Assembly: GCA_902799385.1 (NCBI GenBank)
Contig: CADCAK010000017.1
Span: forward strand, 1-58,943
Reading direction: 5' to 3'
From: an uncultured bacterium
GTDB lineage: Bacteria > Verrucomicrobiota > Kiritimatiellia > RFP12 > UBA1067
DNA length: 58,943 nucleotides
Part shown: in pieces, positions 46,129 to 56,920 of the stretch
Position numbering within the stretch: position 1 is the first letter of the stretch
How the letters are laid out: each line of letters opens with the position of its first letter
Position numbers and translations under genes: made by a program
Notes under the pieces: model-generated
Databases searched by the model: none
Told to the model about the DNA's origin: nothing
The model's input: the letters and a program-made list of their open reading frames with translations, nothing else

Positions 46129-47262
46129 TCAGGCAGACGACAGCATGGATTGCGCGGCGGCGTGGATGACCACGGCGGCGAAGGCGCAGAGCAATACGAT
46201 TTTCACTACGCCAATGCGCCGCGAGAGCGTGCCGGCGCACGCGGCAACGACAAGGGCCACCGCAACAGGGCTGAAGGCAAAGTCCTCTTCGCCTGGCGTC
46301 ACCACGCACATCTTCGCAAACGCCCACAGCGCGACGGCCATGAGCGCGACGGACGCGGGCCGCACCCCTGCAAGAAGGCCCTTCACGATCCTGTTCGCGC
46401 TGAAACGCTCAAGCGAGCGGAAGGCGGCAAAGGCAATGGCAGACCCCGGCAACAGAAGCGCCGAAGACGCGACTATCGCGCCAATGACGCCGGCAAGCCG
46501 ATAGCCGAAGAACGTCGCCGCATTGACGCCTATGGGGCCAGGCGTCATCTGCGTAAGCGCCATCAGGTTTGAAAACTCATCCTCCGAGACCTGGAGATAT
46601 GGAGCCGCCGCGCCAACGAAGTCTTCCATGTACATCGGCACAAGGACGAATCCGCCGCCAAAGCACAAGATGCCGTATTTGAGAAATACGAGAAGCCCAA
46701 TCCATGCAGGAGACTCGAACTTCTTCCCCTGCGGCGGAACGAACGCAGAGGATATCCCGGCGAGCATCGCGCAAAGAAGGACCGCCCACACCGGCACCGA
46801 CCACAGGGCGATGGCACACAGCGAAAACGCGAACACGACAATCGCAAACCCGCTCGCGAGCTTCTTGGCGCTTCGCACCAGCGTCGCGGCGATTATGCCG
46901 GTGAGCGCGGCGCGAAGCCCGACGAACGCGGCGACGAGCCATTCGTTGCCGAGGGGAAGCGCGTCGTACCCCATCGAGACGAAGGTGAAGATGACAACAG
47001 AGGGAAGCGCCACGGCCACCACCCCGACCGCCGCGCCGAGTGCACCCGCGATCTTGTTCCCAACATATACGGCAGTGTGCGTCGCGATGAGCCCCGGAAC
47101 CATCTGTATCACCGGCAGTCTGTCTACGAGCTCGCCCTCCTCGGTCCAGCCCTTCTTGGCGAACACCTCGTCCGCCACGGCGATGATCGCGTATCCGCCG
47201 CCGATCACGAACAGCGAAATCTTGAAAAGCTCCCAGAAAAGCTCCGCAACCCTTTTCGCCAT
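46129..47262 (-). CDS. chrA: chromate transporter family protein
   Basis: A 377-residue membrane protein with two homologous halves, each starting with a Gly-rich motif (LFVIGGGYAIIAVADE and ILCFGGGFVLVPMYMEDF). The companion motifs are QMVPGLIA and QMTPGPIGVNAATFFGYR, typical of ChrA. ChrA exports chromate or related anions; the natural substrate is not certain. It lies 3 bp from the uridine kinase gene and continues the nadK-udk run. Confidence 0.88.
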   Translation of the reverse strand: MAKRVAELFWELFKISLFVIGGGYAIIAVADEVFAKKGWTEEGELVDRLPVIQMVPGLIATHTAVYVGNKIAGALGAAVGVVAVALPSVVIFTFVSMGYDALPLGNEWLVAAFVGLRAALTGIIAATLVRSAKKLASGFAIVVFAFSLCAIALWSVPVWAVLLCAMLAGISSAFVPPQGKKFESPAWIGLLVFLKYGILCFGGGFVLVPMYMEDFVGAAAPYLQVSEDEFSNLMALTQMTPGPIGVNAATFFGYRLAGVIGAIVASSALLLPGSAIAFAAFRSLERFSANRIVKGLLAGVRPASVALMAVALWAFAKMCVVTPGEEDFAFSPVAVALVVAACAGTLSRRIGVVKIVLLCAFAAVVIHAAAQSMLSSA

Positions 47263-47265
47263 GGT

Positions 47266-48192
47266 TCAGTATTCGAGCTGGCTGCCGCCTATGGTTTCGC
47301 GCAGAATGGAATCGCCGGGCACGGCGTTCGGCGGCGCGGGGTGTATCACCTCGAAAAGCTCCGAAAAGGCGTAAGCCTTCTTCTCCTCGGGCTTGCGGCG
47401 GCGGACGATCTCGACGAGCCCGCCGACGTAGGGCTTGAGGACGGCAAGCTCGTATTCGAGCCCCGAGTCGAACTCGGCGTCCGCAAGGCTCCTATATGGG
47501 TTTATCCACTTCTCCTCCCCGTCGAGGACCTGCGGCCACAGGTTGAAAGTGTCGAACGGGCTCAGCTTGCGGAACTGGTTGTCGCGCACGAGCCGCCGCA
47601 GAAGCCGCCCGTCCTGCGGCGGAAGGCTGGTGAGCGCGAACACGGTGATCTGCGTCTTGGGCTCGACGAAGATGCGGAACTTTGCCGCCTCGGGAACCGC
47701 TTCCGTCAGTATCGGGTTGAGCGCATGTATGCCTTCGAGGACGATGTAGCCGTTCTCCGGAATAGACGTCGTGCCTTCGGAATCGAAGCCGTCGTGCTTG
47801 ACGAAGTCGAAGCGCCTGAGATGCACCTTTTCGCCCGCGAGCAGCGCGTTTACGTCGCTCGCGAGCCGCGCCGAGTCAACCGCCTCTACGGTCTCGTAGT
47901 CGAAAGAGCCGTCGGGGCGGCGGGGATTGCGTGCATCACCCACAAAGTAGTCGTCGGTCGAGAGGTGCAGGGCGCTTGCGCCGTTGACCCTGAGCTGCGT
48001 GCAGAGCCGCTTTGCGGTCGTCGTCTTGCCGGCCGAGGAGCCGCCGCAGAGGAGGACGATCCGGATGCCCTTCTTCGCGCATATCGTGTCGGCAATCGCG
48101 GAAAGCGCCTTGACCTGGCGCGCCTCGCAGACGCGGATGAGCTCGTCTATCTCGCCCGTCTCAACCGCCTCGTTCAGTTCCCCGATCGTCAT
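47266..48192 (-). CDS. udk: uridine kinase-like P-loop kinase
   Basis: A 308-residue kinase. The P-loop is LCGGSSAGKTTTAKRL (about 49-64), then LHLSTDDYFVGD (the lid Asp-Asp-Tyr) and YIVLEGIHALNP. It resembles uridine kinase/phosphoribulokinase family members that phosphorylate nucleosides or sugars; substrate not fixed. There are about 45 extra N-terminal residues (from MTIGELNEAV), including a KALSAIADTICAKK segment. The ATG overlaps the nadK stop by 4 bp (ATGA), and chrA starts 3 bp after it. Confidence 0.75.
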   Translation of the reverse strand: MTIGELNEAVETGEIDELIRVCEARQVKALSAIADTICAKKGIRIVLLCGGSSAGKTTTAKRLCTQLRVNGASALHLSTDDYFVGDARNPRRPDGSFDYETVEAVDSARLASDVNALLAGEKVHLRRFDFVKHDGFDSEGTTSIPENGYIVLEGIHALNPILTEAVPEAAKFRIFVEPKTQITVFALTSLPPQDGRLLRRLVRDNQFRKLSPFDTFNLWPQVLDGEEKWINPYRSLADAEFDSGLEYELAVLKPYVGGLVEIVRRRKPEEKKAYAFSELFEVIHPAPPNAVPGDSILRETIGGSQLEY

Positions 48193-48959
48193 CTCGACCA
48201 CCCGAGCTTTCTGTTTAGGACGACATATGGGTCGAAGCCCGGAAGCTCGACGAACTTCGCCGAGCGCGCCGACTTCGCGATCTCCACCGACTCGCCCGCC
48301 TTCAGCATGCCCACATTCTCGCCGTCGGCGTAGACGCCAAGCCGCTCGTCCGCGCCCACTACGCCGCGCCGCGAAGTGACGGTCAGCTTCACCGCGTCGT
48401 TCACGACCATTGGCCTCACGCCGAGCGCATGCGGGTTCATCGGCGTGACGACGAGGCATTTCGTGTCGGGCATGAGGACCGGCCCGCCAGCAGCGAGCGA
48501 ATAGGCGGTGGAGCCGGTGGGCGTCGCGACCACTACGCCGTCGGCCAAGTATCGCGTCGCGGAGTTGCCGTCGGCCGAGACGTCGAGCACGGCGGCGTGG
48601 CCGGTCATCTCGCGCATTACGACGACGTCGTTGAGCGCAGTGGTGCCGCCGACGTCGAGCATCGTCCTCTCCGCGACGGAGAACTCGCCGGCCGCGAGCA
48701 TCGCCATCGCCCTCTCGAAGTCGCCTTCGCCGACACTCGCCAGATAGCCGAGCGAACCGAGGTTGAAGCCGAGCACGGGAGTGCCGGGAAACCTGCGGAC
48801 GGCCCTGAGTATCGTGCCGTCGCCGCCAAGCGCGACCGTCGCGTCGCATGGGCCGCGCGAGACAAGCGCAAGGCCGACGCGCCGCGCGACGGCCTCAAGC
48901 CGCTTCGCGGCCGCCTTCGCCGCAGGCTTGCCCGCGTTCGCGTAGAACCGCACCTTCAT
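48189..48959 (-). CDS. nadK: NAD kinase
   Basis: A 256-residue NAD kinase. The key motif is VALGGDGTILRA, with LGFNLGSLGYLA, NDVVVMRE (the conserved NE/ND-type block) and VVATPTGSTAYSLAAGGP following. It phosphorylates NAD to NADP. The ATG at 48959 is preferred (MKVRFYANAG) because AAAGGAG precedes it by about 8 nt. It is the first gene of the nadK-udk-chrA run and is separated from map by 91 bp. Confidence 0.92.
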   Translation of the reverse strand: MKVRFYANAGKPAAKAAAKRLEAVARRVGLALVSRGPCDATVALGGDGTILRAVRRFPGTPVLGFNLGSLGYLASVGEGDFERAMAMLAAGEFSVAERTMLDVGGTTALNDVVVMREMTGHAAVLDVSADGNSATRYLADGVVVATPTGSTAYSLAAGGPVLMPDTKCLVVTPMNPHALGVRPMVVNDAVKLTVTSRRGVVGADERLGVYADGENVGMLKAGESVEIAKSARSAKFVELPGFDPYVVLNRKLGWSR

Positions 48960-49050
48960 CTTTACGCTCCTTTCAGCAAGAGCCGGACGGACCATCCGCC
49001 CCAGGGCAATCAGCCGCCATTCGACCTAAGCGCCTTCGGGCCCGGGAGCT

Positions 49051-49839
49051 TCAGGGATAGTCCGCCGGCAAAGTGAGAATCTCGCACCCGTCGTCGGTGA
49101 TCGCCACCGTGTGCTCGAAGTGCGCCGAGACGGACCCGTCGCGCGTCACGACCGTCCAGCCGTTGTCGAGGACGTCCGTCTTCTCGCCGCCCTTGGTCAT
49201 CGTTATCATCGGCTCTATGGCGATCGTCATGCCGGGCTTAAGGACGAGCTTCGTGCCGGGCTTGCCGTAGTTCGGCACCTCGGGGTCCTCGTGGACCGTG
49301 CGCCCGACGCCGTGGCCGATCCAGTCGCGGACGACGCCGAAGCCCGCGTCCTCGGCGACTTTCTGTATCGCGTACCCGACATCTCCGAGGTGGACGCCCG
49401 GGCCGCATGCCGCTATGCCCGCCTTGAGGCAGCGGCGCGTAGTCTCGACGAGGCGCAGCACCTCAGGGTCGGTGACGCCGAGCGCGACAGTGCGCGACGT
49501 GTCACCGTTGAAGCCGTTCTTGAAGATGCCGACGTCGGTCTTAACGAGATCGCCCGGCATTATGACGCGGTTGCGGTCGGGGATGCCGTGGATGACCTCG
49601 TCGTTCAGCGAGACGCAGAGATGCCCCGGAAAGTCGGGGACTCCGCGCCCGCCGGGATACTCGAAGAAGCTTGCGCCGACGTTGTGCTTCCTGCAGTACT
49701 CCACGACGAGGTCGTCTATCTCGCCCGTCGTGACGCCGGGCGCGACGGCGGCGGCGCAGATGTCGCGGATCTCCGCGCTCATGCGGCACGCCTCGCGCAT
49801 CTGCGCGATTTCGGCCTTCGTCTTGATGTCTACTTTCAC
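49051..49839 (-). CDS. map: methionine aminopeptidase
   Basis: A 262-residue type I enzyme that removes the initiator methionine. The metal ligands are recognisable: TDVGIFKNGFNGDTSRT (two Asp), GHGVGRTVHEDPEVPNY (His), AIEPMI (Glu) and FEHTVAI (Glu). Full length for the family. It is 4 bp downstream of adk, the arrangement often seen in ribosomal protein operons, though secY and rpl genes are not here. Confidence 0.93.
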   Translation of the reverse strand: MKVDIKTKAEIAQMREACRMSAEIRDICAAAVAPGVTTGEIDDLVVEYCRKHNVGASFFEYPGGRGVPDFPGHLCVSLNDEVIHGIPDRNRVIMPGDLVKTDVGIFKNGFNGDTSRTVALGVTDPEVLRLVETTRRCLKAGIAACGPGVHLGDVGYAIQKVAEDAGFGVVRDWIGHGVGRTVHEDPEVPNYGKPGTKLVLKPGMTIAIEPMITMTKGGEKTDVLDNGWTVVTRDGSVSAHFEHTVAITDDGCEILTLPADYP

Positions 49840-49843
49840 GGCA

Positions 49844-50476
49844 TTACATTGCCGCGAGGAACGCGGCCGCGTTCTTCACGGGGCCCTGGTCGCCGTCGAT
49901 GCGCCTGAGGAGGCCTTTCTCCTCGTAGTACTTGATAAGCGGCTCGGTTTCGCGGTGGTAGACGACGAGGCGATCCTTGACCGTCTCGGGGTTGTCGTCC
50001 TTGCGGACGACGAGCTCGGCGCCGCACTTGTCGCAGATCCCCTCGACCTTGGGGGGAAGCGCCTTGACGTGGTAGCCGGCCTTGCACTTCGGGCACGTGC
50101 GGCGGCCGGCGATGCGGTCGTGGATAACCTCGTCGGGAACGTCGACAAGGACGACGCTCCTTATCGGCGCGCCCATCTCCTCGAGGATCTTCGCCTGCGC
50201 GAGGTTGCGAGGGAAGCCGTCAAGGAGCATGGTCGTGTCGCCCGTCGTCTCGGCAACCACGTCCTTTATCATCTGCGCGATGAGCGCGTCGGGGACGAGG
50301 TTGCCCTTTTCCATGTAGCCCTTCGCCTCCACCCCCGCAGAAGTGCCCTTGGCGACGGCACCGCGAAGCAAGTCCCCCGACGAGACATGCTTCAAGTTGT
50401 CATGCTCGGCCGCGAGCTTGCCCGCGATCGTTCCCTTCCCCGAACCCGGGGCCCCCAGCAGAATCACAATGTTCAT
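49844..50476 (-). CDS. adk: adenylate kinase
   Basis: A 210-residue kinase that balances AMP, ADP and ATP. The P-loop is GAPGSGKGT (residues 8-16). The lid carries a zinc site, CPKCKAGYH and ICDKCG, the zinc-containing type. DGFPRNLAQA and GRRTCPKC are typical. The start at 50476 has TGGTATAAT ending 7 nt upstream, so its mRNA should be leaderless. The gene after it is map. Confidence 0.93.
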   Translation of the reverse strand: MNIVILLGAPGSGKGTIAGKLAAEHDNLKHVSSGDLLRGAVAKGTSAGVEAKGYMEKGNLVPDALIAQMIKDVVAETTGDTTMLLDGFPRNLAQAKILEEMGAPIRSVVLVDVPDEVIHDRIAGRRTCPKCKAGYHVKALPPKVEGICDKCGAELVVRKDDNPETVKDRLVVYHRETEPLIKYYEEKGLLRRIDGDQGPVKNAAAFLAAM

Positions 50477-50483
50477 GCGGGAG

Positions 50484-50492
50484 ATTATACCA
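50484..50492 (-). promoter_or_regulatory. leaderless promoter of adk
   Basis: TGGTATAAT with only 7 nt between the -10 box and the ATG at 50476; no ribosome binding site. Confidence 0.7.
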
Positions 50493-50519
50493 AAAACCGC
50501 GCCAGTCCTCAACGCGCCG

Positions 50520-50867
50520 TTAGGCGTTCTTGGCGATTTCGACAATCGTCTTGAAGCCCTCGGGGTCGCGGATCGCGATCTCGCTGAGCATCTTGCGGTT
50601 GAGCGCGACGCCGGCCTTGGTGAGCCCCGCGACGAACTTGGAGTAGCTCATGCCCTCGGCGCGGGCCGCGGCGTTGACGCGGGCGATCCAGAGCTGGCGG
50701 AAGTCGCGCTTCTTGAGCTTGCGGTGCGCGGTCGCCAGGCGCATTGCGCGATCGACAGCCTCGGTCGCGGTGCGAAAGAGTTTCGAACGGGCGCCGTAGA
50801 AGCCCTTGGCCTTGGCAAGGCGGCGGCGGCGACGTTCACGGGAAGCAGGTGCATTTGTAACACGCAT
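50520..50867 (-). CDS. rplT: 50S ribosomal protein L20
   Basis: A 115-residue very basic protein with all family features: MRVTNAPASRERRRRRLAKA, KGFYGARSKLFRTA, RKLKKRDFRQLWIARVNAAA and MSYSKFVAGLTKAGVALNRK. L20 is needed for early 50S assembly and represses its own operon. It lies 20 bp after rpmI; infC, usually first in this operon, is absent here. Confidence 0.95.
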   Translation of the reverse strand: MRVTNAPASRERRRRRLAKAKGFYGARSKLFRTATEAVDRAMRLATAHRKLKKRDFRQLWIARVNAAARAEGMSYSKFVAGLTKAGVALNRKMLSEIAIRDPEGFKTIVEIAKNA

Positions 50868-50887
50868 TTTCTATTCCTCCTTATCTA

Positions 50888-51088
50888 TCAGCGACCCTGG
50901 AGGGCGCGCGCGTATGTCTTGGTTACCTTGTTCGACTCGACGGCGGTGCGGCCGCAGAGGTTGTTCTTGCGGTTGCGCTTCTTGCCGTTGTTGAGGTGTG
51001 CGTGGCCGCCCTGAGAACGCATGATCTTGCCGTTCTTCGAGAGCTTCATGCGCTTCGTGGCGCACTTCTTCGTCTTCATCTTAGGCAT
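50888..51088 (-). CDS. rpmI: 50S ribosomal protein L35
   Basis: A 66-residue basic protein: MPKMKTKKCATKRMKLSKNG, GGHAHLNNGKKRNRK and NNLCGRTAVESNKVTKTYAR match L35. A purine-rich ribosome binding site (AAAGGAAAAAG) precedes the ATG. The operon is rpmI-rplT. The segment 51089-51196 holds a weak hairpin near 51121-51139 but no gene. Confidence 0.93.
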   Translation of the reverse strand: MPKMKTKKCATKRMKLSKNGKIMRSQGGHAHLNNGKKRNRKNNLCGRTAVESNKVTKTYARALQGR

Positions 51089-51196
51089 TTTCTTTTTCCT
51101 TTCTTTTGTCCTTACCGGTCGGGCAGCCCTGATGGCCCGAGCCAGACGGTATTTGAGAGTTTAAAGTGTAAAGTTGAGGGTTGGGAAGTTGACGGC

Positions 51197-53767
<2,571 letters not shown>

Positions 53768-53804
53768 AGTTTATCTAATCCCTTTTTTGAGAAATTGAGG
53801 AGAG

Positions 53805-53813
53805 ATTATACCA
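53805..53813 (-). promoter_or_regulatory. promoter of secDF overlapping the uppP stop
   Basis: TGGTATAAT on the minus strand; its TAA is the uppP stop codon (53806-53808). The leader to the secDF ATG is about 30 nt. Confidence 0.65.
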
Positions 53814-54588
53814 AAATTACGGTGAGAAGTCCAGCGGCCAGGCAATACGGCCCGAACAGCCAGAACCAGCGGCCCTTCAAGGAAGCCACGAGAAGCTTGA
53901 GCGCGAACCAGCCGACGACCGCCGCGAGGGCGGCGCCGAAGATGCAAAGCCCCCATCCGGTCTCGGTGCCAGCGCCCGTCTCCGCAGGGCCGCGCACGGC
54001 CTTCAGCACTTCGAGAAGCGCCGCGCCCGCGATCGGCGGCGCGGACATGAGGAACGAAAACTCCGCCGCCCTCTCCGCATCCACCTTCGCCGCGCGCGCC
54101 GCCGCAAGGGTCATGCCCGAGCGCGACGCGCCCGGCAGGATCGCGACCGCCTGCGCGACGCCCATCAGGAGCGCGCGGAGGAACGAGACTTCCCCTTGGC
54201 CCTTCGGCAGAAAGCGCGTCGCCGTCAGCACGACGCCCGTGAAGATCAGCGCCGAGCCGACCATCCTTGGGGATGCAAACGCCGTCTCGATGGCGTCCTT
54301 GAAGCAGACGCCCACGATGCCCGCAGGAACCGCGCTCAAGACGACCTTGGCCACGTAGGACCACTCGAGGTTCACCGCAATGCGCCGTATCACGGCGAAG
54401 TAGAACACGAAGATCGAAAGGAGCGTGCCGACGTGCAGGAAGATGTCGAGCCTCATCCCGACGCCGCCAAGGCCGAGAAGCGACTTGCCGAGGACGAGAT
54501 GCCCCGAGCTCGAGATCGGGAGGAATTCGGCCACACCCTGCAGGATTGAGAGCGCGGCGACGTCGAGAAATGCAACGAGGTCGGTCAT
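53806..54588 (-). CDS. uppP: undecaprenyl-diphosphatase
   Basis: A 260-residue membrane protein (BacA family) that recycles undecaprenyl pyrophosphate for cell-wall synthesis. Catalytic motifs are GVAEFLPISSSGHLVLGKSL and LPGASRSGMTLAAARA, in the expected spacing. It starts inside the last codons of coaD (ATGA overlap). Its C-terminus ends GTA-TAA, embedding the secDF promoter. Confidence 0.93.
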   Translation of the reverse strand: MTDLVAFLDVAALSILQGVAEFLPISSSGHLVLGKSLLGLGGVGMRLDIFLHVGTLLSIFVFYFAVIRRIAVNLEWSYVAKVVLSAVPAGIVGVCFKDAIETAFASPRMVGSALIFTGVVLTATRFLPKGQGEVSFLRALLMGVAQAVAILPGASRSGMTLAAARAAKVDAERAAEFSFLMSAPPIAGAALLEVLKAVRGPAETGAGTETGWGLCIFGAALAAVVGWFALKLLVASLKGRWFWLFGPYCLAAGLLTVILV

Positions 54589-55073
54589 TTTGCGCCTTTC
54601 AGGTGCTTCTGCACCGCCGCCGTCACGAAGGGCGCCGTGTCACCGCCGTATGCCGCGATCTCGCGGACGGTCGAGGCCGTGACGTAGGCGAGGCTCTCGC
54701 TCGGCATCATGAACAGCGTCTCGATCTCAGGTGCCATGCGGCGGTTCGTGAGCGCCATCTGGAACTCGTACTCGAAGTCGCTGTAGACGCGGACGCCGCG
54801 TATGACGACCTTCGCCTTTTCGCGGCGGCAGAAGTCCACGAGAAGCCCGTCGAGTATCTTGACCTCGACATTGCGCAGACGCGCCTTCTTGACGTCCTCG
54901 CGTATCATCGCGAGGCGGTCCCCTGCCGAAAAGCGCGCGCCCAGCTTGGAGCTCGTCGCCGCGACTGCGACTACGAGGCGGTCGTAGAGCTTCGACGCCC
55001 GCTTGATGAGGTCGAAATGCCCGAGCGTCATCGGGTCGAACGTACCTGGGTAGACTGCCGTTTTCTCTGCCAT
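54585..55073 (-). CDS. coaD: phosphopantetheine adenylyltransferase
   Basis: A 162-residue enzyme of coenzyme A synthesis. The nucleotidyltransferase motif is YPGTFDPMTLGHFDLIKRAS, and ESLAYVTASTVREIAAYGG matches the family end with the ATP-binding Ser/Thr. The start at 55073 is fixed by a promoter whose -10 box ends 7 nt upstream, giving a leaderless mRNA. uppP overlaps its end by 4 bp. Confidence 0.93.
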   Translation of the reverse strand: MAEKTAVYPGTFDPMTLGHFDLIKRASKLYDRLVVAVAATSSKLGARFSAGDRLAMIREDVKKARLRNVEVKILDGLLVDFCRREKAKVVIRGVRVYSDFEYEFQMALTNRRMAPEIETLFMMPSESLAYVTASTVREIAAYGGDTAPFVTAAVQKHLKGAK

Positions 55074-55080
55074 GCCGCGT

Positions 55081-55089
55081 ATTATACCA
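55081..55089 (-). promoter_or_regulatory. leaderless promoter of coaD overlapping the birA stop
   Basis: TGGTATAAT with 7 nt to the coaD ATG. The birA stop TAA (55082-55084) is part of the -10 box. Confidence 0.7.
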
Positions 55090-55837
55090 TAAATGGCGCG
55101 CATGGCGCAGGCCCACCCGCATCGGACACATGCGCCTCGCCGGCATAGACCCGCGTTTCGCCGACGAGAAGCGAGCCGTCTTCCTGCACGCCGCCGCACA
55201 GCCCCCTCACGGGAGAGGCGTCGCCGTCGGTTGCAAGGACCGCGACTTCCCGCCCCTTGAGCAAATCGAACGCGGCAAACCCGCCGCGAAGCGCGGCAAA
55301 CCCGCCGCACATCCAGCGGGAGTGCAAGCCGCAGATTTCCGCAACGACCCCGTTCAGCACGTTGTCGCGGTCGAACGCCCTTCCCGCGACGAGCCGCATG
55401 GATGTCGCGCGCGCGGCGATCTCGGCGGGAAAGGAGGTCTGGTTTACGTTGAGCCCCACGCCGACGATAACTGAGTCGCCGTTTCGCTCGCAGAGGATGC
55501 CGCATATCTTCCTGCCGCCGACAAGCACGTCGTTCGGCCACTTCACCGCGATGGCGGGCGCATCCATCCCGAGGAAGGCGCAGACGGCGCGGGCGACCGC
55601 AAGGCCCGCAACGAGCGGCAGGGTCGCGACTTGCGCAGGGGCGGCGCCGGTCGCGTCGAGCACGACGGAAAAAGTCAGGTTCTCGCCACGCGCGGCGTGC
55701 CACTCGTGGTCGAGCCTGCCGCGCCCCGCAGTCTGGAACTCGGCGACAAAGACGTCGCCGGGACGGCCTTCGCGGGCGTCGGCGTTGGTCGATGCCGTCG
55801 TTTCCGCGCGGTGGATGGTGATGTCGCCGCCCTTCAC
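55082..55837 (-). CDS. birA: biotin-protein ligase
   Basis: A 251-residue biotin-acetyl-CoA-carboxylase ligase. Signature motifs are QTAGRGRLDHEWHAARGENL and AIAVKWPNDVLVGGRKICGI, followed by VIVGVGLNVNQ. The N-terminal DNA-binding domain of E. coli BirA is missing, so it is ligase-only. The start codon is GTG (55837), five nt past the end of pgsA. The C-terminal SH3-like part is divergent (LLKGREVAVLATDG). Confidence 0.88.
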   Translation of the reverse strand: MKGGDITIHRAETTASTNADAREGRPGDVFVAEFQTAGRGRLDHEWHAARGENLTFSVVLDATGAAPAQVATLPLVAGLAVARAVCAFLGMDAPAIAVKWPNDVLVGGRKICGILCERNGDSVIVGVGLNVNQTSFPAEIAARATSMRLVAGRAFDRDNVLNGVVAEICGLHSRWMCGGFAALRGGFAAFDLLKGREVAVLATDGDASPVRGLCGGVQEDGSLLVGETRVYAGEAHVSDAGGPAPCAPFMV

Positions 55838-55841
55838 GACG

Positions 55842-56492
55842 TCAGCGCATCGCGCGCCTCAGATAGACCATGTAGGCCCTCGTGTAGGTAACGAGGCTCG
55901 CAAGCGTAAGCGCGGCGAGAATCGCCTCGACTGCAAGGACGCTCGCAGGCCAGGCGAAGCCGACAAGCGCATTGTCGGCGCGGAATGGCGCGAACTGGCG
56001 AAAGCAGAGATAGACGTATATCCACCCCGCGCCAGGAAAGGAAATCGCGGTCCTCACCTTGCCGAGCCGCATGGCGGCCACGTCGGCCCCGTACATCGCG
56101 CCCACAGACCTCATGAAAGTGACCCACGTGTCGCGAAGAAGATAGAGGACAGTCAGCGCAAGGAGCGAGAGCGTGAGCCGATCGCCCGCTCCCGAATGGC
56201 AGGCGATCCAGACGAGCACCGGGAACGAGACGAGGTAGAAGACCTTGTCCATTAGGGGGTCGGCCATCTTGCCGAGCGTCGAAACGACGCCCCATCGGCG
56301 AGCGAGCTTGCCGTCCCACAGGTCGGTGAGCCCCGAGAGGAGCATGCCGAGCGACGCGAGGACCGCAAGCGTCGCGCTCGGTGCGCCTCTTGCGGCGCCG
56401 AGCTCCTGCCAGACGGCGAACGCCGCCCATAGGAAAATCAGCGGGACGCGCGCAAAGGTGAGCGCGTTTACGAAAAGCGCCCGTCCGCTCAC
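55842..56492 (-). CDS. CDP-alcohol phosphatidyltransferase
   Basis: A 216-residue membrane protein; the catalytic motif appears as LTDLWDGKLARRWGVVSTLG and MADPLMDKVFY, i.e. D-x-x-DG-x-x-AR-x8-G-x3-D-x3-D. It makes a phospholipid such as phosphatidylglycerol phosphate; pgsA is likely but not proven. The GTG start at 56492 overlaps the upstream stop by 4 bp (GTGA). About five membrane helices follow. It continues the run into birA. Confidence 0.85.
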   Translation of the reverse strand: MSGRALFVNALTFARVPLIFLWAAFAVWQELGAARGAPSATLAVLASLGMLLSGLTDLWDGKLARRWGVVSTLGKMADPLMDKVFYLVSFPVLVWIACHSGAGDRLTLSLLALTVLYLLRDTWVTFMRSVGAMYGADVAAMRLGKVRTAISFPGAGWIYVYLCFRQFAPFRADNALVGFAWPASVLAVEAILAALTLASLVTYTRAYMVYLRRAMR

Positions 56493-56854
56493 TCGTCGGC
56501 CAGCCCTTCGGCGATCACCTGCTGCATGACGGCAAGCGTCTCCTGGAGCGACACGAGCCGCGCCTTGAGCCCCTGCACGCTCGTCTCGGCCTTCTGGTAG
56601 TTGCGGCGGGTCGCGAAGAGCTGCTTTAGGATTTCGCCGGGGTCCATGTCGAGGTCGGTGAGTTCCATGCCGTCCGGAATCGGGACGAGCACGTCTCTGC
56701 CGCACTCGGAGCAGTTTATCTGGAGCCCCGCCCCGCGATAGTCTATGACAAGCGTCTTGCTGCAGTGCGGGCAGTCAAACACTATGTCGGTCTCGCGGAC
56801 CTCGGCGCCGTCGGCGCTCTGCGTTTCGAAAACTTCTTCCTTCTCTTCAGCCAT
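56489..56854 (-). CDS. zinc-ribbon protein with coiled-coil tail
   Basis: A 121-residue soluble protein. Two CxxC knuckles (FDCPHCSK and NCSECGRD) form a probable zinc ribbon (about residues 28-52); the rest (EILKQLFATRRNYQKAETSV onward) is a heptad-like coiled coil. It has a strong AAGGAGG ribosome binding site and a promoter at 56876-56884. It is the first gene of the run into pgsA-birA-coaD-uppP. Role unknown; membrane-bound signalling or a nucleic-acid adaptor are both possible. Confidence 0.75.
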   Translation of the reverse strand: MAEEKEEVFETQSADGAEVRETDIVFDCPHCSKTLVIDYRGAGLQINCSECGRDVLVPIPDGMELTDLDMDPGEILKQLFATRRNYQKAETSVQGLKARLVSLQETLAVMQQVIAEGLADE

Positions 56855-56875
56855 TGGGACCTCCTTGGTGCGTAC

Positions 56876-56884
56876 ATTATATTA
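56876..56884 (-). promoter_or_regulatory. promoter of the zinc-ribbon/pgsA run
   Basis: TATAAT (56876-56881) preceded by TAA, 21 nt before the ATG, with AAGGAGG between. Confidence 0.6.
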
Positions 56885-56920
56885 AAAAAGGGTCTGCGGC
56901 GCAACCGCCGCGGAAGACTT

